NCBI GenBank assembly: GCA_017163975.1
Contig: JAFFSR010000264.1
Span: 3,667,501 to 3,731,500 of the forward strand
Length of the DNA stretch: 64,000 nucleotides
Direction: 5' to 3'
Source of the DNA: Anastatus disparis
Taxonomy: Eukaryota; Arthropoda; Insecta; Hymenoptera; Eupelmidae
Shown here piece after piece: positions 47,474 to 58,413 of the stretch (position 1 is the stretch's first letter; each line of letters begins with the position of its first letter). The notes beneath the pieces were generated by a model, which was given only the letters and a program-made list of their open reading frames with translations, had not been told where the DNA came from and searched no databases. Made by a program: the position numbers and the translations under genes.

Positions 47474-48397
47474 TTATTGAGCATCTGCTTTATTAATCCA
47501 ACTATTGTGAGTATTGTCGAAACCAAGCCACTTCACTAATACTTCATTTCCACGTCTTCTAAGAATCTTCTCTACAAGATAGTAATCAGGATATTCGACA
47601 CTTTGTAATTCTTGTTCATAAAAACCTCCAGCTATTGGTTGATCTTTATAATCCTGCAAGAGAAAAGTAACTGGTTTTGTTTTTCGAACTCGGTGTACAG
47701 TAAATATTTCAGTAGACCAGTTGGGTGTGTATCCTTTTTCGAATACTTGCTTTAATTTGCTTACTCGTACTTTATCACCAACTTTGAACTTTGGTTTCTT
47801 TTCTATTAAATTAATATTACGCTTGAATCGTCGAAGAACTTCAGCTTCGTTTTCAGCTGTAACATCTTTCGGTTTCATATTAATAGTCCGATGCTTCTCA
47901 TCATTGTACTTGTCAATCAAATTGGAGATAATATCAATCCACTTGTAGTTACCACGTAAACAAAACTGTTTCCACATTTTGTTTTTGAGCGTACGATTAA
48001 AGCGTTCGCAAATAGACGCTTTGAGATTGCTATAAGTCGAATAGAGATTGATTTTATATTGTTGCATGAGATTCTGGAAATTGGTATTATAGAACTCCTT
48101 ACCTCGATCGGTGTGAAGATTCTTAGGTACTCTACCTTTCGTCAATACAGACTTCATAACAGCAGAAACATCTATACCAGTTTTTTGTTTTACAGGAACA
48201 GCCCACGCGTATTTGGAAAAAATATCTATAACAGTAAGCATGTATTTGTAGCCTTTGTTTTCTCGAGAATAAGGTTGCATCTCTACCAAATCAGCTTGCC
48301 AAGTCTCATTCAAACCTCGCACATCGAACTTTCAACGAGGATAATTACGACGTGCTGGCTTGTGAAGCTCTTCTACAAGTCTACGACGTTGTTCCAT
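47474..48397 (-). pseudogene. Polinton retroviral-type integrase with chromodomain
   Basis: The catalytic DDE residues are seen in WQADLVEM, LHTDRGKEF and ASICERFNRT. The C-terminal region has the SH3-like segment KFKVGDKVRVSKLKQVFEKG, and a chromodomain (YLVEKILRRRGNEVLVKWLG) that would read chromatin marks at the target. Polinton integrase inserts the linear element DNA. The gene starts at the ATG 48397, and one in-frame TGA at 48332-48334 is the only break seen. The 5' end overlaps the next upstream gene by about 25 bp, both on the minus strand. Confidence 0.88.
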
Positions 48398-48768
48398 CGA
48401 TGGTTATCCATTGACTGTTTTGCACTAACAGAGATAATGCCTCCTTTTATAGTCTCAAGCTCCAACTGGCTTTGTATGAATTTCTTATCTAGCTCGTCTC
48501 TATGCACCTCTACAATTTTATCTAGGTTATTGAGATCACTTCTCAAACTAGATATTGAATCTAATAATTTTTAAACTTCCAAACGTACGATACGCTGTAA
48601 AGTATCTAAATTTACAGCTTCATTGAGTTGATTAGGTGATGCGAGATTACAAAGCCTCTTATTTTCCATATCGTACTGTCCATCTTTTGTGAGTTTATAG
48701 CCAATACCCGGAGGTCCTCGACTACCCTCATTTCGTTTGAGATTACGTCTGAATACATCAACGCTCAT
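48373..48768 (-). pseudogene. Conserved Polinton coiled-coil protein
   Basis: The frame starts MSVDVFRRNLKRNEGSRGPP with a Gly/Pro-rich N-terminus, then DGQYDMENKRLCNLASPN, a pattern I have seen in insect Polinton proteins. A TAA at 48571-48573 breaks it. The same frame continues as a coiled coil (LLDSISSLRSDLNNLDKIVE) to a TAG at 48373-48375. It could be a fibre-like or structural protein, but this is inference. A TATA-like box (TTATATATATT) lies 35 nt upstream, inside the end of the preceding gene. Confidence 0.6.
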
Positions 48769-48799
48769 TTTGATAATGCATGGTATAGGTGTCTACACC

Positions 48800-49751
48800 T
48801 CAATATATATAACCTCCTTCACGTAACTCTTCTATAATTGAATGTATCTCATTTGTATAGCTAGGGTTTCCAGCTTCTATTTCAGCAATGAGTAATCGAA
48901 GTCTATCAACGAGTTCGTTTGGATCATCCCAATATATGTAATCCATTCTCGTATCTCTTCTTGCAATTTTATATCGAGGTAATGATCCTCCTCTTTTTTT
49001 CAATGAAAACAAATGACTAATGATACTGTCGAATTTCTTACTTTTGTGCGTACGAATAGACTCATCACTTTTGTAGCGTCGTTTGTGAGCATTAGTAGTT
49101 TCAAGAATCTTCTTGTAATTTTGCATATCATTGGTGTTTATCTGACCTCTATCGGGATTTTTCGTAATTAACAATTCTAACAATCCTTTAGTTTTTGGAT
49201 ATTTTTGATCTTTTATACGAATGTTTTTACCTTCGAAAAATAGAGGTGAGTCACCAATTAAGTAATTATCACCTTCCTTGCGTACTCCATAAACTTTATC
49301 CAATTGTTTTGATTGATCCTCATTGAGCATATGAATGTATTTATTATTAAGCAATAAATCATCTTCTTTTTTTTCTAATTCCTGCTCACTTGTAGCTGAT
49401 TCAAATTCCGTATCAACTTGTCGAATAGTATCGTTTAATGACGTATCTATAGCATCATCATCAATTGATGAAGAGGAAGGAGAAGAAGGCTGCAAGAAGG
49501 AGGAATAAGTATCATTGTTTTTTATGACTTTTTTTTTTTTTATTTTTTGCTATGTCACGTATAAAATCAGTATTTTTCTCAGTAGTAGCAACGAGTTTCT
49601 GAAGAGGATCAACGATAGGTTTGAATGTCTCGCCAAATGCTCTTTCAATATTCTCTTTTCCAAACTTCAGCAAGTTATATTTTCGTTTAACTGCATTGCG
49701 TGCTTGCACAAGGTGATGTAGAACATCTTTCTTTCGTCGAATGTCAGTCAT
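48800..49751 (-). pseudogene. DUF8207-like Polinton protein, frameshifted in an A-run
   Basis: The N-terminal frame (49751-49512) starts MTDIRRKKDVLHHLVQARNA and is helical and basic. The frame changes in the long A-run at about 49529-49545. The second frame continues to 48800 with an acidic Ser-rich linker, the domain VYGVRKEGDNYLIGDSPLFF and KNIRIKDQKYPKTKGLLELL, a Lys-rich hinge, and the tail WDDPNELVDRLRLLIAE to IEELREGGYIY. I recognise the central domain as the DUF8207 type, common in insect Polintons, function unknown. About 317 residues in all. The A-run slip may be an assembly error or true decay. Its end shares the tail of the FLYWCH gene. Confidence 0.7.
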
Positions 49752-49786
49752 GTTGACGCTTCAGCGTACAATGATGAATTGTTTTC

Positions 49787-50497
49787 TTAGGACTGTGTGC
49801 GCGCTATATTTATAGCGAAACAATCAAAGCCTTTTCTATATCTACCAAAATTGATTGAACTATTTTTGTCGATCATCAAAAATCCATATTTATCATCAGT
49901 CCAGCACTTGGAGCACAATTCTTTGAATTGGGCGTAAGTCATGTCTGAATTGACGTGATCATCGTATAAGTGTCTCAAATTGACGTCATCTTGACGAAAA
50001 ATCACCAACAAATTGACATTGTCTCTGACTAGATGTTTTGGAATTTGAGCATACGATTGACAGAGATAGAAACAATCAACATCTTTGTGCCTGCCCGTAC
50101 AGAAGTAAGCTCTGATGTTATCTTGTTTTTCGCAGGCTACATCATCGAAAATCATAACTGAATTCGGAAGCGCATTATCAGAGGCTACAACAGATTCATG
50201 TTCACTAAAGGGAAAGAATTGTACATCTTCTAAAGGCTCTAGAAGGTCTTTCAAAAACTTGTACTTTGGTTGACTCAAAGACTTGGAGTACACATAAACG
50301 TTTTCAAACCTGAGACCGTTGGGGTGTGTTATTAGTGCTAAAAGACTATTGGTTTTACCACAATTCGATGGACCACAAAATATGGCTCGAATGCTGTTTG
50401 GAAGTAAGTCCCCATGCCTCTTTAATTTCTTTTCATGCTTCACGATAGTGTCGAAATTTCCTATCGGCAGCTTAACGGATTGTTCTTTGAAATTCAT
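49787..50497 (-). CDS. Polinton FtsK/A32-type genome-packaging ATPase
   Basis: A 236-residue intact frame with Walker A GPSNCGKT (residues 42-49) and Walker B SVMIFDDVA (Asp118/Asp119), followed by a sensor-like YLCQSYAQIP region. These are features of the A32-like packaging ATPases that pump element DNA into a capsid. Start and stop are both present, and this is the best-preserved element gene here. It is transcribed away from the PLA2 gene through a shared short promoter with GTATAAAAG 50 nt upstream. Its last codons overlap the TATA box of the downstream DUF8207-like gene. Confidence 0.92.
   Translation of the reverse strand: MNFKEQSVKLPIGNFDTIVKHEKKLKRHGDLLPNSIRAIFCGPSNCGKTNSLLALITHPNGLRFENVYVYSKSLSQPKYKFLKDLLEPLEDVQFFPFSEHESVVASDNALPNSVMIFDDVACEKQDNIRAYFCTGRHKDVDCFYLCQSYAQIPKHLVRDNVNLLVIFRQDDVNLRHLYDDHVNSDMTYAQFKELCSKCWTDDKYGFLMIDKNSSINFGRYRKGFDCFAINIARTQS
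49804..49816 (-). promoter_or_regulatory. TATA box of the DUF8207-like gene inside the ATPase 3' end
   Basis: On the minus strand CTATAAATATAG lies 52 nt before the ATG at 49751, within the last codons of the ATPase gene, which read as Ala-Ile-Asn-Ile-Ala. Confidence 0.6.
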
Positions 50498-50533
50498 TAT
50501 GACAGCACGTCTGACGTACGAATGCTTGGCCAG

Positions 50534-50556
50534 CTATAAATACAGGGCTTTTATAC
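50534..50556. promoter_or_regulatory. Bidirectional promoter with two opposed TATA boxes
   Basis: CTATAAATAC on the plus strand (50534-50543) faces the PLA2 gene, 49 nt before ATG 50593. GTATAAAAG on the minus strand (50548-50556) faces the ATPase gene, 50 nt before ATG 50497. Confidence 0.65.
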
Positions 50557-50592
50557 CCAATGCCTCAGTCTTCATTTAGTCTTCGAAGTGTG

Positions 50593-50892
50593 ATGATCGT
50601 ATATAGACAACGACAACGCGGTCGTGGTTTTGTCAACAAGCTTCTTAATAGTCTTCCAATCGAACTTCATATACCCGGCTACCAATACTGTGGACCCGGT
50701 ACAAGATTAGCTAAACGTTTAGCTAGAGGTGATCCAGGAATCAATCCTCTCGATAGAGCTTGTAAAGAACACGACATTGCTTATTCACAGAATCGTGAAA
50801 ACGTAGAAGCCAGAAACGCTTCTGATAGAATTTTAGCTGAAAAAGCTAATCAAAGAATTTCATCAAAAGACGCTAGCTTTGGAGAAAAAGCA
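50593..50892 (+). pseudogene. PLA2-domain protein, cut by retrotransposon
   Basis: A parvovirus VP1-like phospholipase A2 domain: YCGPG (residues 32-36, calcium loop), then RACKEHDIAY with the His60-Asp61 pair. In parvoviruses this domain lets particles leave endosomes, and PLA2 domains are also reported in adintovirus-like elements. I chose ATG 50593, residue 12 of the longer frame at 50560, because the upstream TATA box is only 16 nt from the first ATG. The frame enters the gypsy LTR at 50893, so the C-terminus is lost or lies beyond 61090. The MIVYRQRQRGRG start is basic. Confidence 0.85.
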
Positions 50893-51543
50893 TGTTACCT
50901 TCCTCCTTTAATTTTTAACTTATTAATTATTATAATTAATAAAATGTTAATTAAATCTTATCTAGCTTTAGAAGAGAGTCGTTTTTAAACTAGAGCGTCA
51001 TGCCTAGTTTATGCGGACTCTCTTAAGTTTTGTTAAGCAGAAAATTAGTAATTATTTTAATGTTAAGTGAAGAGCCCGTTGTTGTTAAAGACCAAATGCT
51101 TTAACATTCGGGGCTCAACAAAGGGTTAATAGGAAGGGAATATCGCTTGGATAAGCTCTTTATTTAGTCAAGTTACAATATTTTTTACAAAGCAATCTGA
51201 ATAAGTCTAAGGTCTGCCTTGCTTAAAACAACGTGTTGGCCTATCGCCCGTTGTTGCCTTAAGCAAAGTATGACTATCCCGTGAGAGAGCTGATCCAAGA
51301 GTGCTGAGAGACCCAAGCTCCTTGCACTGCTTGCCTCAGCTCTCTTCGGTCTTTCTCCCACTCTTCTCACTTAGTAGAAGAGAGGGAGAGCCGCCGTGTA
51401 CTCTCAGCGGTACTTACACATGCAAGCGCGTATACGTACATAGGCGCGCTTGCATGTTCAACCACTTTGGTCTTTTTGAGTGTTTGCGCGCGCATCTTCC
51501 AGTATCGTACGGTTTCAGGGCCGTACATACTAGGGCGCTCACA
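50893..51543 (-). repeat. Gypsy 3' LTR, about 651 bp
   Basis: Plus-strand limits are TGTTACC and GCTCACA, that is TG...CA on either strand. The 50893-50960 end matches 61022-61090. It is preceded on the minus strand by the purine run GGGGGGCGA. Confidence 0.8.
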
Positions 51544-51560
51544 TCGCCCCCCAAATTAAA
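51544..51560 (-). other. Polypurine tract
   Basis: The plus strand reads TCGCCCCCCAAATTAAA, so the minus strand has a G-rich purine run adjoining the LTR. A near copy (CGCCCCCCAAAATAAAATA) lies at about 51690. Confidence 0.7.
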
Positions 51561-52082
51561 ATAGATTTTGAATTTTAATTAGATTAATTAATGGAAAAAT
51601 TCGATTTTATTTTCTCTAACGCGACTTAAACGAAGATGCGCGCTCAAACACCCAATTACGCACTTATAAACTATGTAGGTGTTGAGGTTCGCCCCCCAAA
51701 ATAAAATACGATTTTTTCTTGTATAAAAATAATAAATTCTATTTTTCTTGTTTAGTTTTATACGTTATAAATACGTTTATAATAAAAATAAATTTTGTAC
51801 CCTCTCTAATACATCTTTCTTTTCGCTTGATATTTTACACTTAACACTAAAATTGTCTTTTTTTTTTTTTTTTAAATGTTTATACTGTTTTTAAGATAAA
51901 TAAAAAAAAAAATTTCACTTTCTTTATAAAAAACGCTTTCTTGAGTAATTAAAACTAAAAAATAAACACTTTTTTATATATAACTAAACCTAAAAACTGT
52001 TTTTTATATATAACCCAAAAAAAAAATATTAATTTTGTTTTTAATTAATGCGAACATAATAATTTACAGTAAACTAAAAACG

Positions 52083-52517
52083 TCATTTTCTGCTTTTCCT
52101 TTTCTTCTTCTCACTATTTTCTTCATTCTTCCCTTCCTTATCCTCCAACCACTTTTCAATATCTTCCTCGCTGTCATCCAAATCATCTCTATTCGTTGCT
52201 ATACCTTTCTGTAATCGCTTCCATTCTCTTAATTTCCATGCCGCGTAATATATTTTTATCTTTTTATTGGTCCTTTCTGATGTATATATATCTATTAATA
52301 CTTCCTCTTCTTCTTTTCTATTTTTTATTTTTCTTTTTCTTTTTTCTTCTTTTATTTTTTGATCCCAGTTTCCAGGTGTTGGTGTGTTGGTGGTTTTATC
52401 CACCCCAAAATTAATTGTATGATAATAGTACCCTGGGTCAGCGAAGTCCATAGTGTTCGGTTGCACAAATTTGGAGGTGCTGGGATGAATAATGTTTCCC
52501 TCATTATTACTGGTCAT
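52083..52517 (-). CDS. Third gypsy frame of unknown function
   Basis: A 144-residue minus-strand frame starting MTSNNEGNIIHPSTSKF, with a charged, Lys/Glu-rich middle and C-terminus (KEEKRKRKIKNRKEEEE; WLEDKEGKNEENSEKKKRK). It lies between pol and the 3' LTR, the place of env or accessory genes, but has no signal peptide, membrane segment or glycoprotein pattern. The frame stays open upstream to about 52600, so it may have a 5' exon. It could be an accessory or nucleic-acid-binding protein, or simply low-complexity chance. Confidence 0.4.
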   Translation of the reverse strand: MTSNNEGNIIHPSTSKFVQPNTMDFADPGYYYHTINFGVDKTTNTPTPGNWDQKIKEEKRKRKIKNRKEEEEVLIDIYTSERTNKKIKIYYAAWKLREWKRLQKGIATNRDDLDDSEEDIEKWLEDKEGKNEENSEKKKRKSRK

Positions 52518-52759
52518 CTCTGGGTCGTTGACGATTTCGCAGTCCAGAACTTTGTCTTTTATTTTGATCAGATACCGACACTTTCATATGGCGTTGATTA
52601 TAATAACGCATCGTTTGTGCATCGCTATGTCTTAGGCGTGTGGACATAATTTTTATTCGTCTTATGAGAGATGTGGAAAAAAAATAATTTCAACGATGCA
52701 GCTCACTTAACGATGCGACTAACAATGAGCTGTATCGTTAAAATTTTTGCTCAAATAAA

Positions 52760-54966
52760 AAAAATTTTTGACTATTTTCAAGTTTATGTATGTGTGCGTG
52801 CACTTGTTACACTTAACTTTGTACATTTTTCGATATTGATATTGACCTTTTCTGTACTTCAAGTGCACGCACACATAAATACTTGTATACGTTGCTGGCA
52901 TGTGTCTTGTATTCTTTTTATGTTTTTTGCATTCTTTTAAAATAATATTTGACCATATTATTTTTTAATTTTAAAATAATTTTTTTGCTTCTAATTTTGC
53001 ATGGAATTTAGTTTTGTGATTAACTTGCTGGGAAGCTATTGATAATTTGGTTCTTCCACCGTAGTTTTCATTTTAAAGTTTTTTTAAAAAATAAAAAAAA
53101 AATTCGATTTTTCGTTTTTTGGTTTTTTTTTGTTTACTACTCGATGAATTTGCTTCAAAATTTGCATGGAATTTATTTCTGATTGCCCGGATAAAATAAA
53201 TTTTTAAAAACTGATTTTCTTAGCTCAGTTTTAATTTTAGAGCATTTTGAAATTTTTGAAAAAAATGTTTCTATTTATTAAGCCAATAAAATCTTAAAAA
53301 CTACTCGATGGATTTACTTCAAATTTTCCATACAATTCAATTTTTTGATGAACTGGTGCGGAAGCTATTGGGAATTGGTTTTCTTAGCGCAGTTTTTTTT
53401 TTAGAATCATTTTAAGAATTTTTAAAAAATTTCGATTTTTCATTTTTTTTGTATTTTACGTAAACTACTCGAAGAATTTGTTCGAAAATTTGTATGGAAC
53501 TTTATTTCGACTGCCAAAATTATTAAAAATTTTGTAAACTAATTTTCTTAGCGCACTTTTAATTTTAGAGCATTTTTAAAATTTTTAAAAATTTTTATTT
53601 TTAATTTTTTTTTATTTTACGAAAACCATTCGATTGATTTGCTCCAAAATTTGTATGCAATTAATTCGCTACTATCTGAAGAAAACAAGCTTTGGAATAC
53701 TAATTTTCTCAGCGCAGTTTTAATTTTAGAACACTTTGAAAATTTTCAAAAAAATTTTTATTTTTCATTTATTTTCTTTTTTGCGTTAACCATACTATAA
53801 ATTTTCTCCAAAATTTTCATACAATTAATTCGCTATTGTCTGAAAAAAATTAGCTTTTGGAAACTAATTTTCTTAGAGTGGTTACAATTTTAGAGAATTT
53901 TAAAGATTTAAAAAAAAATTTTGATTCTTTCTTTTCTTATTTTTTTTATTCTTCGTAAAGTACTCGATAGATTTGTTCTAAAAATTACAGGGAAATTATT
54001 TGCGACTGCCAAAAGAAGGGAAATTTTCAAAAATTGATTTTCATAGCGTAGTTTTAATTTTAGAGCATTTTTAAAATTTTTAAAAGAAATTTTGAAAAGA
54101 AAATGTTATTTATTTAACCAGTTAGATCTCGAAAATTACTCTATGGATTTGCTTCAAATTTTGTATACCATCTATGTTTTTGTATAACTAGGCGGGAAGC
54201 TATAGAAAATTTGTATTCATAGTGTATTTTTTTATTATAGAGCCATTTTAAGAATTTGAAAAAATTTTCGATTTTTAATTTTTTTTTTTGTATTTTACGT
54301 AAGTTAATTGATGAGTTTGCTTTGAGATTTCCATGGGAATAATTTGCATCTGCCAAAAGAAGGATAACTTTTATAAACCGATCTTTTTAGCGTAGTTTTC
54401 TTTTTAGAAAATTTTAAAAATTTTCTTAAAAATTTTCATATTTCAGTATTTTTCCATTTTACGTAAAGTACTTGATAGAATTACTTTAAAATTTGTATAC
54501 AAGTTATTTGCTACTGTCTTTATAAACCAAGTTTTAAATAAATAATTTTATTAGCGTAGCTTTTTGATCACTTCTTTTGTTTTCTGAGTTACTCTTGAAA
54601 ATTTATAATAGTACTACTGAATTTAATTACCGTTACTAAAATTGACTACTTGGATTTACCAAGCTTAGTCGTGATAAAAAGATATCCACAAGATAACAAA
54701 AATAATAAATTCGAACCCATGTATAAGGCTAGCTAAAGTCAACAAAATTAAACACTTTAAAAGCTAACATTTAACCCAAACAAAATGTTGAAAAGGCAAT
54801 CAACTAGCATATATATTCAAAATTTATAAAGTACAAAATGAATAAATATTAATGATGGACAATTTTTTTATATTAAAATCACATTTAAATAAATATAAAA
54901 AAATAATGAAACTCAAAGAGCTCTATGAGAAAGCATTCCGCCAAAGCACTTGGCAGCGTTTTTGTT
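52760..54966 (+). mobile_element. Repeat element copy C inside gypsy
   Basis: The monomer phrases CTACTCGATGAATTTGCTTC, ACTCGAAGAATTTG and TTTTAATTTTAGAGCATTTT match copies A and B. It ends with GCTCTATGAGAAAGCATTCC and GGCAGCG, as copy B does. The left end lacks the TGCTTTCTC terminus, so it is truncated or diverged. It lies between pol and the third frame. Confidence 0.75.
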
Positions 54967-55004
54967 AATGTTATGATGAATTAAATTTATTATTTTTATT
55001 TAAT

Positions 55005-58000
55005 TTACTTATTAGCCTCATAGAACGGTTTAAGGTGTTCTATATGGAACTTTCCACGTTCTAGATCTTTTTCATTAGCTAATAGATATGTATCTGGTGC
55101 AATGATGTTTTTCATAATATATGGACCTTCATATATCTCAAAAAATTTCACAATTTTATCGTCATCTGCACTTGATACGTTTAATGATTTGAGCAGTACT
55201 TTATCATTTAAATTAAATTGATAATGAGTACTTTATCATTTAAATTAAATTGATAATGAGTACTTTTAGCATTTTTTGCGTTCGCTCTATCTTTTATTTT
55301 CTTATGCATTTTGTTTCTTGCATAAAAAATTTTCCTATCATATGGTATATCGGTTTTTTCTAATTTAAAATACTTTTCCCATATTCTAGTTGGCTTTTCG
55401 CCCCTATGTAATTCAGTTGGCGTAAAACCTGTTGTTTCATGGGTAGTTTCGTTCATTATGCTTTGAATTTTTTGCACATATGACGCCCATGACTTATGTG
55501 AATTATTCACATAAGTTCTAAAGAATCTGCCCAATTCACGATGGATTCTTTCCACAATATTGCTCTGTGGGTGTCTAATTGATGAATAAATAGTTTTAAT
55601 GTTTTCATCATTTAGCTTTTTTATCCATTTTTTGGAAGTAAATTGTGTACCATGGTCAGTCATTATTGCCTGTGGTTTACCATAATTTGGTACATAATCG
55701 TTAAATATTTTTCTAATTGTTGTTAATGTATTTGCCTTTTTAATAGGATACATTACAACGTATTTAGAAAATACATCTATAGTTGTTAAAATATATTTAA
55801 CGCCTCCTATAGACGTAGGCAATGGACCATAAAAATCAATCGATAGTATTTCATTTTTTTTGTTTACTATGATTGGCTGCATTTCTGCATTATATTTTAC
55901 TGTTAAGTATTTTGTCTTTTGACAAGTTATGCATGATTTTAAAATTTTGTGTACATGCTTTTTTAATTTAGGAGCTGTAAAGCTTTCTATTAATAATCTG
56001 TACGTTTTTTTGGGACCAATGTGCCCATAAAAATCGTGTATTTCTATTATTAATTCTGTTAACAATGATTCAGGTATTATTATTTTTAATCCTGATTCAT
56101 CTATTTTATATAGAAAATCATTTTCGAATTTATAATGATTTTTTATTTTATCATTTTTTAATTCATTTAATTTTTTTTTTATTTTAACGCAATACGCATC
56201 ATTATTTTGCGCTTTTTTTACGCTTTTCAACAATTTTTCTAATTGTTTATTTATTTTTAGTCTATTTCTGATATTTGCAATTAATACTTCGTTTTCGTCG
56301 TATTTTGCGTTATCAGATGTTTGTCTGCTTAAAAAATCTGCAGCAACATTTATTTTTCCAGGTATATGTTCTGGTTTAATATTAAAATCTTGGATTGACA
56401 AGGCCCATCTTCTCAATCTATAATTATTAAATTTACATTTATTTAAAAATGTGATAGCTTCATGGTCAGTTCTTACAATTATTTCTTTGGCACCTCTCAA
56501 GTATGTGTCAAGCTTGTGTAATGACCATACGACAGCTAATAATTCTTTTTCGGTAGTGAAATAATTTAATTCACTACCTTTTAATGTTCTGCTAATAAAA
56601 CAGACAATATTTTCATGATTATATTCGTCCAATTGTGACAAGATTGCAGCTATTGCGTAATCGCTTGCATCTGTCGTTAGTATGAAAGGTTTTTCCATAT
56701 CTATGAATTTCAATATGATATTTTCCGTGAAAAGATCCTTTATACTTTCAAAGGCTTTTTGCTGCCTTGCCCCCCATTCGTAGGGTACATTTTTTCTCAA
56801 TAAGCCGATTAATGGCAATATTTCATTCGCATAACCTTTCGCAAATTTCGTGTAAAAATTTACAAACCCCAAGAATGCTTGTAATTCTTTAATATTTCTT
56901 GGTGTTTTAAAATGTTTTATTGATTTTATTTTTTCTGGATCTGGTGTTATTCCTTTTGACGTTATAAAGTGTCCAAGAAATTAAATTTTTTGCTTTAAGA
57001 AATTTGATTTTTTTAAATTAAATGTCAAATTATATTTAATTGCTTTAATAAATAATTGCTCTAAATGATCTATATGCTCTTCGAATGTCGATGACCTTAT
57101 GTGCAGATCATCTACGAAAGCTAGAACGAATTCTTGCATATCTTTTATTACGTAGTCCAGTCCTCTCAATAGTGCAGCGCTGCTGGTTTTTATGCCAAAA
57201 GCTGCTACATTAAATTCATATACTTTGTTATCGATTTTAAACGCCGTATATTTTTTGCTTGGCTCTGTTAATTCAATTTGCCAATACGAGCTTGTTAAAT
57301 CTAAGCTCGACATGAAATTTTTCTCTTTACATCTGAGAAAAATCTCTTCTATTGAGGGTGGAGCTTCGTAATCGTCAATTATTTTCTCATTTAATTTACG
57401 AGCATCTAAACAAAGCCTTACAGTGCCATCTTTTTTAATTACTGTAACTATAGAATTTATATAAGGGCTTTTTGATCTCCTTATAATTCCTAGTTCTTCC
57501 ATTTTTTCTATTTCTTTTAGTACCTTTCCTCTATGATTTATAGGAATCGGATAAGGTCTAGAATAAAATGGATGATCGTCTTTAAGTTTGATATCATGCT
57601 GATATGACTTCAATAGACCTGGAGCCTTTCTAAACACTCTACTATACTTTTTTATTAATAATGTTAATTCTTCTTTTTGTTTGTTTGTGATATTATCACA
57701 TTCATTTATTTTTTCCTGAATCTCATCATTGGTGAGTTCAGTTGTATTAAAATAATTTTCGGAATTAAGAATTCGATGATTCTCATTTTCCATTTCGAAG
57801 TCGTATGAATTATGATCATTGTCTCCTTCATACACTTCGGTTATTTGCATAGCTGAGTATGCTAAAGAATTTATTTGTTTTTCGGTATACGATAAATTTA
57901 TATCTTTACCATCAATTATTATTAATATTTCTTCTAGCATCGTGTTTATAATCATACTCAAAGCCTTTTGAGTATCATATCCGATGATAACATCTTTGAC

Positions 58001-58413
58001 TAATTTCGGAATTATTAGGTAGATTATTTTTATTTCTACATTTTTAAATTTTATTTTTATTAATAACTGCCTCTTTATTCTTGTAGTTTTTGTACCTGTG
58101 GCTGTTTTTATAAACTTCCCAGTTATTGGCAATAAAGGGCATTTTTTAAATGTCTCGTAATTCTGAAAATAAAATTGCTCCGATATGCAGGTAACTTCGC
58201 TACCTGAGTCGATTAGAGCTTTGACACTTATGTTTTCTAATTTTATTTCAATTTCTGGGCAACATATGATATTATTTTCTTTTGACTCTTTTTTGTCAAT
58301 ATCATGAATTAAGTCATCTTTTATGCTTTCTTGCATAGAAGATATTAGTTTTGGGGATTTTTTATTAGTTGCGACCTTACCCCTTGTATTATTGACTTCA
58401 GGTGCAACTTTAT
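55005..58413 (-). pseudogene. Gypsy pol: protease, RT, RNase H, integrase
   Basis: The first frame (58336-56981, open upstream to overlap gag in the -1 frame) has aspartic protease ALIDSGSEVT (Asp43) and VIIGYD. It continues with RT motifs RLCLDARKLNE, MSSLDLTSSYWQIEL and AFVDDL. A TAA at 56981-56983 interrupts it. The same frame continues with RNase H (LTTDASDYAIAAILSQ; YFTTEKELLAVVW) and a zinc-binding H-H-C-C integrase N-domain. The DDE core follows (LSIDFYGPLP; MTDHGTQFTS; SNIVERIHREL). A tandem 34-bp duplication at about 55196-55263 shifts the last ~70 codons, whose original end is the TAA at 55005-55007. Confidence 0.93.
55196..55263. repeat. 34-bp tandem duplication in pol
   Basis: Two exact copies of the phrase TTATCATTTAAATTAAATTG with AATGAGTAC lie side by side. 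The duplication changes the frame of the pol C-terminus. Confidence 0.92.
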
